Below are positions 38,126-43,512 of a stretch of 43,512 nt of DNA, piece after piece. The stretch spans positions 1 to 43,512 of the forward strand of contig NZ_AWSA01000039.1 in the NCBI RefSeq assembly GCF_000576595.1. The letters run 5' to 3'. The notes below the pieces were generated by a model. It was not told where the DNA came from and ran no database searches. It was given only the letters and a program-made list of their open reading frames with translations. The DNA comes from Intrasporangium oryzae NRRL B-24470. GTDB taxonomy: Bacteria; Actinomycetota; Actinomycetes; Actinomycetales; Dermatophilaceae. The position numbers were made by a program, and so were the translations under genes. Positions within the stretch are counted from its first letter, which is position 1; each line of letters starts with the position of its first letter.

Positions 38126-39232
38126 TCAGGACTCGCGGACCTGCACCTGGACGAAGGGCGGCTTGACGACCGTCGCCTCCACGCCGCGACCGCGGACGTC
38201 GATGAGGACGGTGTCACCGTCGGCGACGTCAGGCGTGAGGAGGGCGAGCGCGATCCCCTGGCGCAGCGTCGGGGAGAAGGTGCCCGAGGTGACCTCGCCG
38301 ATCTGCTGGCCGTCACGCGTCACGGCGCAGTGCGCCCGCGGGATGCCGCGACCGGTGACGAGCAGGCCACGGGTGAGGCGCCTCGGAGCGGCCTTCTCGG
38401 CCTCGAGGGCCGCCTTGCCCCAGAAGGTGTCCTTCTTCCAGCCGACCGCCCAGCCCGCCCTCGCCTGGACCGGCGAGATGTCGAGGGAGAGGTCCTGCCC
38501 GTGCAGCGGGTAACCCATCTCGGTGCGCAGGGTGTCGCGCGCACCGAGGCCACACGGCATACCGTCGAAGGGCCTCATCGCCTCGACGAGCGCGTCCCAC
38601 AGCGCGGGGGCGTCGTCCCAGCGGGGCACGAGCTCGTAGCCCCGCTCGCCGGTGTAGCCGGTCCGGCACACGATGACCGGACGACCCTGCCAGTCGGCCT
38701 CGACGAAGGACATGTAGTCGTGCGCGGTCGGGAGCCCGAGCGCATCGAGCACCTCGTCGCTCTTCGGTCCCTGCACGGCGATGACGCCGTAGTCGTCGTG
38801 GAGGTTGGTCACAGCGACACCCTCGGGGGCGGCGGCCCGGAGACGGCGCACGACCTCGGCGGTGTTGGCGGCGTTGGGGATGAGGAAGACGTCGTCGTCG
38901 GCCTTGAGGTAGGCGATGAGGTCGTCGACGACCCCACCGGACTCGTCGCAGCAGAGGGTGTACTGCGCGGACCCGGGCGCGATGCGGCGCAGGTCGTTGG
39001 TGAGGCAGGCGTTGACGAAGTCGGCCGCTCCGGGGCCGACCACCGACGCCTTCCCGAGGTGGCTGACGTCGAAGATCCCGACGCGCTCACGCACCGCCGT
39101 GTGCTCGGCGACGACACCTCCCCCCGGGTACTCGATGGGCATGTCCCAGCCGCCGAAGTCGGCCATCTTGGCGCCGAGGGCAACGTGGCGGTCGTGAAGC
39201 GGGGAGGTCTTCCCCGACGTCGCTGTCGTCAT
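38126..39232 (-). CDS. gcvT: Glycine cleavage system aminomethyltransferase (T protein)
   Basis: GcvT transfers the methylene group from the lipoyl-bound aminomethyl of H protein to tetrahydrofolate, releasing ammonia. The 368-residue protein has the family sequence throughout: [64 protein letters not shown] and [22 protein letters not shown], with the folate-site Asp in the LGARD segment. gcvH and gcvP are not in the window. A -10 box ends 7 nt before the ATG, which indicates a leaderless mRNA. Confidence 0.96.
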   Translation of the reverse strand: MTTATSGKTSPLHDRHVALGAKMADFGGWDMPIEYPGGGVVAEHTAVRERVGIFDVSHLGKASVVGPGAADFVNACLTNDLRRIAPGSAQYTLCCDESGGVVDDLIAYLKADDDVFLIPNAANTAEVVRRLRAAAPEGVAVTNLHDDYGVIAVQGPKSDEVLDALGLPTAHDYMSFVEADWQGRPVIVCRTGYTGERGYELVPRWDDAPALWDALVEAMRPFDGMPCGLGARDTLRTEMGYPLHGQDLSLDISPVQARAGWAVGWKKDTFWGKAALEAEKAAPRRLTRGLLVTGRGIPRAHCAVTRDGQQIGEVTSGTFSPTLRQGIALALLTPDVADGDTVLIDVRGRGVEATVVKPPFVQVQVRES

Positions 39233-39239
39233 GGCCGCC

Positions 39240-39245
39240 AACCTA
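39240..39245 (-). promoter_or_regulatory. -10 box TAGGTT for gcvT, leaderless
   Basis: On the minus strand TAGGTT ends 7 nt before the ATG at 39232. Confidence 0.5.
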
Positions 39246-39264
39246 CCGCGCGCGTTTCCGTCGA

Positions 39265-39270
39265 TATCAT
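39265..39270 (+). promoter_or_regulatory. Candidate -10 box TATCAT for pepA
   Basis: TATCAT is the best -10 match in the gcvT-pepA spacer. It would give a 5' UTR of about 115 nt, in keeping with pepA having a Shine-Dalgarno sequence. Confidence 0.35.
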
Positions 39271-39391
39271 CGAACGCCGCCACCCGGCATACGCCGTGCG
39301 AGCCGACCGGCGCGCGCAGCACCGACGAACGCTGCGACCCACACGCCGCGCTCCCCTGCCCCACACACCTGCCCCGACAAAGGAGTCCTTC

Positions 39392-40867
39392 GTGGCCAAC
39401 CTGACCATCTCCACCCGCTCGGCCGCCGAGACGGCCGGCGACGCGCTCGTCGTCGCGGTCGTGACCGGCGAGTCCGGCGCCGTGCTCGCCCCCGGCCACG
39501 GGCTCCCGCGCAGGACGGTGACGCACCTCAAGTCGGTCATCGCCGACCTCGAGCTCACGGGCAAGGTGGGCGAGGTCACGACGCTCGCGGCTGTCCCGGA
39601 GGTGACCGCGCGCCTCGTCGTGCTCACGGGCGTCGGCGCCCTCGGGACCTCGCCCGATAGCGCCGCCCTGGAGGACGTCCGCAAGGGCGTCGGAGCGGCG
39701 GTGCGCGGCCTGGCCAAGAAGAAGAAGGCCGTCGTCGTCGTGCCGGGCACCGGCGCCGAGCTCGCCGCCGCCACCGCGGAGGGCGCGGCCCTCGGCGCGT
39801 ATGCCGTGTCCAAGGCGGGCACGACGAGCACCGACGCCGTCGGTGCCATCTCCCTCGTGTGCCCGGCCGACGCCGCGACGCGACGTGCCGTCAAGCGGGC
39901 CGCGGTCCTCGGCGAAGCCGTCGCCTACACCCGCGACCTGGTCAACCTCGCGCCCAACCTGCTCTACCCCGAGACGTTCGTCGACTCCCTCACCGCCAAG
40001 GTCAAGGGCACCAAGGTCAAGCTCAAGAGCTACGACATGAAGGCCCTGCGCGGCGGCGGCTTCGGCGGCACCGTGGGCGTCGGCCAGGGCTCGGCCAACG
40101 AGCCTCGCATCGCCGTGCTGACCTACGCCCCGGCCCGACCGAAGGCGAAGCTCGCCCTCGTCGGCAAGGGCATCACGTTCGACTCGGGCGGCCTCTGCAT
40201 CAAGCCGGCCACCGGGATGGTGACGATGAAGTCCGACATGGCCGGCGCCGCGGCCGTTGCGGCCGCGGTGCTCGCAATCGCCGAGCTCGGCCTGCCGATC
40301 GCCGTCACCGGCTACCTCGGGCTCGCCGAGAACATGCCGAGCTCGACGGCGCAGCGTCCGAGCGACGTCGTGACGATGCGCGGCGGCAAGACCGTCGAGG
40401 TCCTCAACACCGACGCGGAGGGCCGCATGGTCCTCGGCGACTGCATCGCCCTGGCGAGCGAGTCGACGCCGGATGCCATCGTCGACGTGGCGACGCTGAC
40501 GGGCGCCCAGGTCGTCGCCCTGGCCAACACCGCGGCCGTGATGGCCAACGACGACGACTTCCGGGCGCGGATCGTCGGCACGGCCGACACCGTCGGCGAG
40601 GCGATGTGGCCGATGCCGCTGCCCAGGGAGCTGCGCCCCGCGCTCGAGTCCATCAACGCCGACCTCGCGCACAAGGGCGGCGTCGAGGGCGGCATGCTCA
40701 CGGCCGGGATCTTCCTCGGCGAGTTCGTCGGCGAGGGCATCCCGTGGGGCCACATCGACATCGCCGGGCCGTCGTTCAACGACAAGGCTCCCGCCGGGTA
40801 CTGGCCGAAGGGCGGCACCGGGTTCGCGGTCCGGACGCTCGTCGGTCTCGCCGAGTCCTACGTCTGA
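39392..40867 (+). CDS. pepA: Leucyl aminopeptidase (M17)
   Basis: PepA is a cytoplasmic, dizinc aminopeptidase that usually forms hexamers. The 491-residue protein has the catalytic domain with [12 protein letters not shown] (metal-binding Lys and Asp), [19 protein letters not shown] (Lys, Asp), and the signature [14 protein letters not shown], which gives the metal-binding Asp and Glu and the catalytic Arg. [11 protein letters not shown] and AGIFLGEFV are also family landmarks. AAAGGAG precedes the GTG at 39392; the upstream continuation of the frame is antisense to gcvT and not coding. It is divergent from gcvT and followed by a hairpin. Confidence 0.96.
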   Translation: MANLTISTRSAAETAGDALVVAVVTGESGAVLAPGHGLPRRTVTHLKSVIADLELTGKVGEVTTLAAVPEVTARLVVLTGVGALGTSPDSAALEDVRKGVGAAVRGLAKKKKAVVVVPGTGAELAAATAEGAALGAYAVSKAGTTSTDAVGAISLVCPADAATRRAVKRAAVLGEAVAYTRDLVNLAPNLLYPETFVDSLTAKVKGTKVKLKSYDMKALRGGGFGGTVGVGQGSANEPRIAVLTYAPARPKAKLALVGKGITFDSGGLCIKPATGMVTMKSDMAGAAAVAAAVLAIAELGLPIAVTGYLGLAENMPSSTAQRPSDVVTMRGGKTVEVLNTDAEGRMVLGDCIALASESTPDAIVDVATLTGAQVVALANTAAVMANDDDFRARIVGTADTVGEAMWPMPLPRELRPALESINADLAHKGGVEGGMLTAGIFLGEFVGEGIPWGHIDIAGPSFNDKAPAGYWPKGGTGFAVRTLVGLAESYV

Positions 40868-40949
40868 CACCGAACTGCACCGGCACCTGACGCCGGGCAC
40901 GCCACCGCGCCCGGGGCGCTGGGCCGAGGCACCGGTCGCTCCGGGACAT

Positions 40950-40983
40950 GACGAAGGCCACCCCGGTCGGGGTGGCCTTCGTC
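40950..40983. terminator. Bidirectional hairpin between pepA and DUF5302 gene
   Basis: Perfect 15-bp stem (40950-40964 with 40969-40983), loop GGTC. The plus-strand side ends in TCCTA rather than a T-run. Confidence 0.85.
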
Positions 40984-41000
40984 CTACCGGTGCGGAGCGC

Positions 41001-41186
41001 TCAGCCTCCGGACTTGCGGCGGAACATCTGCTGGGCCTTGGCCGGGCCGTGGGCCCCGTGCACCTTCGAGCGGTCGGTGTCGCCGGAGACGTCCTTGCCG
41101 CCGTGGGCGTGCTTCTTGTCGAGGGCGGCCTTGAACTTCGCCTTCATCTCCTCGCTCGGGCCGGACGCCCCATCCTGCTTGGTCAT
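41001..41186 (-). CDS. DUF5302 family protein
   Basis: A 61-residue, lysine-rich, soluble protein ([20 protein letters not shown] at the start; [20 protein letters not shown] in the middle; MFRRKSGG at the end). It fits the actinobacterial DUF5302 family, whose function is unknown to me. An AGGAGG ribosome binding site stands before the ATG, suggesting strong translation. It ends in the 40950-40983 hairpin. Confidence 0.85.
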   Translation of the reverse strand: MTKQDGASGPSEEMKAKFKAALDKKHAHGGKDVSGDTDRSKVHGAHGPAKAQQMFRRKSGG

Positions 41187-41254
41187 GTGGATACCTCCTG
41201 ATCGGCGTGCAGCCGAGTTGGTGCGGGTGGGACCATCCTCACCCTGTCAGCCGG

Positions 41255-41304
41255 GCGGCATACGCGCCAGTGCTTTCCGAAGCCCCCGCCCGCTCGTATG
41301 CCGC
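41255..41304. repeat. Inverted pair of CGGCATACG repeats
   Basis: GCGGCATACG (41255-41264) and its exact complement CGTATGCCGC (41295-41304) face each other across 30 nt in the spacer between the DUF5302 gene and the 114-residue gene. They could form a stem. Confidence 0.6.
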
Positions 41305-41313
41305 TGGGCGGAG

Positions 41314-41658
41314 TCACGCGTCGCCGCGCCGTCTGCGGGTGTTCCACTCCCGCATCCGGTTCGGGTACCCGGTGTGGTTGACGTCGTAGGCCGGCACGCC
41401 GAGCCGGCGGCTCAGGTCGAAGGCGTCCTTGGCCGAGCCCACGGCGCGTCGGGTCCACTCCCCGTCCCAGGCGATGAGCACGACCGTCGTCGTCGTGACG
41501 CTCGTCGGCGGCTCGACGTAGGCCTCGACCCCGCGGTGCGTCTCGACGAAGGTCCGCAGGTGCGCCTCGACCGCCTTGCGGTCGATCTCCATCTGGGGTC
41601 CGTCGGAGCGCAGGGACCGCTCGAGGGCCTTGGACCGACGGCGAGAGAACCAACCCAT
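41314..41658 (-). CDS. Conserved hypothetical protein
   Basis: The 114-residue protein begins MGWFSRRRSKALERSL, has a central alpha-beta stretch (MEIDRKAVEAHLRTFVETH, then a beta-rich TTTTVVLIAWDGEWTRR) and ends with a basic RMREWNTRRRR tail. The segment AFDLSRRLGVPAYDVNHTGYPNRM is distinctive and looks like a conserved surface. I know no function. The ATG lies 6 nt after a TACAGT -10 box. It is divergent from lpdA. Confidence 0.7.
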   Translation of the reverse strand: MGWFSRRRSKALERSLRSDGPQMEIDRKAVEAHLRTFVETHRGVEAYVEPPTSVTTTTVVLIAWDGEWTRRAVGSAKDAFDLSRRLGVPAYDVNHTGYPNRMREWNTRRRRGDA

Positions 41659-41664
41659 GGCGGC

Positions 41665-41670
41665 ACTGTA
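41665..41670 (-). promoter_or_regulatory. -10 box TACAGT for the 114-residue gene, leaderless
   Basis: On the minus strand TACAGT ends 6 nt before the ATG at 41658. Confidence 0.5.
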
Positions 41671-41797
41671 CGTGGCGCGGCCGTGCGGACCGGCACGTTC
41701 GCCGCGGGGCATGGGCTGGCTGTGACGTCGCCATCGATCAATGACAAGATGCTCTTGGTCCAGCACGAGCCCGCACGCACCTAAGGAGCACCATCAC

Positions 41798-43180
41798 ATG
41801 TCGGCGGATGCCGCAGCAGACGACTACGACGTCGTCATCCTCGGTGGGGGGTCCGGCGGCTACGCCTGCGCCCTCCGGTCGGCACAGCTGGGGCTGCGGG
41901 TCGCCCTCGTCGAGAAGGGCAAGCTGGGAGGCACGTGCCTCCACGTCGGCTGCATCCCGACCAAGGCCCTCCTGCATGCCGGCGAGGTCGCGGACATGGC
42001 GCGTGACGGCGCCCACTTCGGCGTGCACGCGACGCTCGAGTCCATCGACATGGCCGGGGTCAACGCCTACAAGGACAGCGTCGTCTCGCGGGCCCACAAG
42101 GGGCTGCAGGGCCTCGTCAAGGCCGCGAAGATCGACTACGTCGAGGGCTCCGGCGTCCTCGACGGTCCGCGCACCGTGGTCGTCGGCGACCGCCGCCTGA
42201 CCGGGACCAACGTGGTCCTCGCGACGGGTAGCTACGCCAAAAGCCTGCCGGGCCTCGAGATCGGCGGCCGCATCATGACGAGCGAGCAGGCGCTCACGCT
42301 CGACTTCGTCCCGGGCCGTGTCGTCGTCCTCGGCGGCGGGGTCATCGGCTGCGAGTTCGCCTCGGTCTTCAGGAGCTTCGGCTCCGAGGTGACCATCGTC
42401 GAGGCACTGCCCCGCCTCGTCGCCGCCGAGGACGAGGCCATCAGCAAGCAGCTCGAGCGGGCCTTCCGCAAGCGCAAGATCGTCTTCAAGACGGGGGCCC
42501 GCTTCGCCGGCGCGACCCAGGCCGACGACGTCGTGACAGTCACGCTCGAGTCGGGAGAGTCCCTCGAGGCCGACCTGCTGCTCGTGGCCGTGGGCCGCGG
42601 GCCGGTCACCGACGGCCTCGGCTACGAGGCCGCGGGCGTCAGGCTCGACCGCGGCTTCGTCCCGACCGACGAGCGGCTGCGCACCAACGTCGAGGGCGTC
42701 TACGCCGTCGGCGACATCGTCCCGGGCCTGCAGCTCGCGCACCGCGGCTTCGCCCAGGGCATCTTCGTCGCCGAGGAGATCGCGGGCCTGTCCCCCACCG
42801 TCATCGACGAGACGGGCATCCCCCGCGTGACGTACTGCGACCCCGAGGTCGCGAGCGTCGGCCTCACCGAGGCGCAGGCCCGCGAGAAGCACGGCGACAT
42901 CGAGACCTATGAGTACAACCTCGGCGGCAACGGCAAGTCGCAGATCCTCGCCACGCAGGGCTTCGTCAAGCTCGTCCGCCGGACGGACGGCCCGGTCGTC
43001 GGGGTCCACATGATCGGGGCCCGCATGGGCGAGCAGATCGGCGAGGCGCAGCTCATCGTCGGCTGGGAGGCTCACCCGGAGGACGTCGCCGGTCTCGTCC
43101 ACGCGCACCCCACACAGAACGAAGCGCTCGGCGAGGCACACTTGGCCTTGGCCGGGAAACCGCTGCACGCACACGCATGA
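41798..43180 (+). CDS. lpdA: Dihydrolipoyl dehydrogenase (E3)
   Basis: E3 reoxidises the lipoyl arms of 2-oxoacid dehydrogenase complexes, and of glycine cleavage, with FAD and NAD. The 460-residue protein has the FAD motif [14 protein letters not shown], the redox pair C47-C52 in [15 protein letters not shown], the NAD motif [14 protein letters not shown], the second FAD site [12 protein letters not shown], and the catalytic His-Glu pair in [20 protein letters not shown] precedes the ATG. It lies 37 nt before the E2 gene, so both belong to a 2-oxoacid dehydrogenase unit; with gcvT nearby it may also serve glycine cleavage. Confidence 0.96.
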   Translation: MSADAAADDYDVVILGGGSGGYACALRSAQLGLRVALVEKGKLGGTCLHVGCIPTKALLHAGEVADMARDGAHFGVHATLESIDMAGVNAYKDSVVSRAHKGLQGLVKAAKIDYVEGSGVLDGPRTVVVGDRRLTGTNVVLATGSYAKSLPGLEIGGRIMTSEQALTLDFVPGRVVVLGGGVIGCEFASVFRSFGSEVTIVEALPRLVAAEDEAISKQLERAFRKRKIVFKTGARFAGATQADDVVTVTLESGESLEADLLLVAVGRGPVTDGLGYEAAGVRLDRGFVPTDERLRTNVEGVYAVGDIVPGLQLAHRGFAQGIFVAEEIAGLSPTVIDETGIPRVTYCDPEVASVGLTEAQAREKHGDIETYEYNLGGNGKSQILATQGFVKLVRRTDGPVVGVHMIGARMGEQIGEAQLIVGWEAHPEDVAGLVHAHPTQNEALGEAHLALAGKPLHAHA

Positions 43181-43217
43181 GCTTGAGCCAGTAACTGGGA
43201 AGAGGAGAGAACACGTC

Positions 43218-43512
43218 ATGTCAGAACGCGTGACCATGCCGGCCCTGGGTGAGTCCGTCACCGAAGGGACCGTCACCCGCTGGCTGAAGAACGTCGGTGA
43301 CCGCGTCGAGATCGACGAGCCCCTGCTCGAGGTCTCGACCGACAAGGTCGACACCGAGATCCCGTCCCCGGTTGCTGGGACGCTTCAGGAGATCCTCGTC
43401 CAGGAGGACGACACCGTGCCCGTGGGGGCCGACCTGGCCGTCATCGGCGACGGCGCGGCCCCGGCCGCCGGCGGCGACGCCCCCGCTGCGCAGACGGCAC
43501 CTGCAGCGCCCG
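43218..43512 (+). CDS. sucB: Dihydrolipoamide acyltransferase (E2), N-terminal part
   Basis: The gene runs off the window; 98 residues are visible. They form a lipoyl domain, [20 protein letters not shown] at the start, with the lipoylated K43 in [13 protein letters not shown], followed by the start of an Ala/Pro-rich linker. [11 protein letters not shown] is typical of the SucB-type E2 of actinobacteria, which serves 2-oxoglutarate and often pyruvate dehydrogenase; which complex this one serves needs the missing part. GAGGAGAG precedes the ATG. It follows lpdA by 37 nt. Confidence 0.93.
   Translation, partial: MSERVTMPALGESVTEGTVTRWLKNVGDRVEIDEPLLEVSTDKVDTEIPSPVAGTLQEILVQEDDTVPVGADLAVIGDGAAPAAGGDAPAAQTAPAAP

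Noticed and set aside
36686-39391. Upstream extension of the pepA frame (about 900 codons)
   Set aside because: It is antisense to the MurT-like and gcvT genes. PepA has a good ribosome binding site and a conserved N-terminus at 39392.
617-41303. CGGCATACG as a chromosome-segregation (KOPS-like) polar signal
   Set aside because: Copies are evenly split between strands (10 and 10), so no polarity is visible in this window. A genome-wide test could still change this.
1-43512. CRISPR arrays, insertion sequences, tRNA or rRNA genes
   Set aside because: I saw no spaced direct repeats, transposase or integrase motifs, or tRNA-like cloverleaf with conserved arms; this was by eye and not by a covariance search.

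Overview
The window is a GC-rich (roughly 72 percent by eye), gene-dense stretch of an actinobacterial chromosome. Several things point to the Intrasporangiaceae/Dermatophilaceae (Janibacter, Knoellia or Terrabacter-like); that placement is inference. They are a bcc-aa3 respiratory locus with a diheme QcrC, a three-helix Rieske QcrA and an actinobacterial CtaF, a 7Fe FdxA ferredoxin, an adenosine kinase of the mycobacterial AdoK type, DUF3043 and DUF5302 proteins, an SCO2322-type cobalt/B12 locus and many leaderless genes. No tRNA, rRNA, CRISPR array, insertion sequence or prophage was seen, so this looks like core genome.

Layout. 1-2.7 kb: a small CxxC protein divergent from a DEDDh exonuclease/UvrC-like fusion, then a stand-alone Lrp-type sensor domain. 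2.8-4.3 kb (minus): trpD and a receiver-like protein. 4.5-9.0 kb (plus): ctaE-qcrC-qcrA-qcrB. 9.1-9.9 kb: a small metallopeptidase, a 14-codon ORF with its own signals, and a possible gene remnant. 10-13 kb (minus): ctaC-ctaD-ctaF. Together ctaE-qcrCAB and ctaCDF encode the bcc-aa3 supercomplex that passes electrons from menaquinol to oxygen. 13.2-19 kb: a sulfur/redox neighbourhood with a desulfurase-like protein that contains no lysine, a TusA-like carrier, aat, adoK, a SufR-like regulator, a DsbA-like protein, fdxA and erpA. 19-28 kb: glycerate kinase, a QueA-like protein with an SDR, nadA, a phosphoesterase, an M20 dipeptidase, two methyltransferases and DUF3043.

28-36 kb: a beta-lactamase-like hydrolase with a small partner on the minus strand, then a cobalamin riboswitch whose expression platform appears to be a hairpin that buries the ribosome binding site. 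It precedes a tightly coupled operon: an SCO2322-type surface protein, an ECF transporter (CbiQ, fused double ATPase, S component), cobU and cobS. This reads as B12/corrinoid uptake and salvage. 36-38 kb (minus): a MurT/GatD-like pair in which the GatD-like subunit has no cysteine. 38-43.5 kb: gcvT, pepA, two small proteins, lpdA and the start of sucB.

Three signals stand out. (1) The 9-mer CGGCATACG occurs 20 times (both strands), about 40 times expectation, sits in terminators and promoters, and forces rare codons in genes. (2) Two enzyme-like pairs have lost the residue that defines their chemistry: the PLP lysine of the desulfurase and the glutaminase cysteine of the GatD homologue. (3) At least fourteen genes carry a TANNNT-type -10 box ending 6-7 nt before the start codon, so they look leaderless; this was used to choose several starts.
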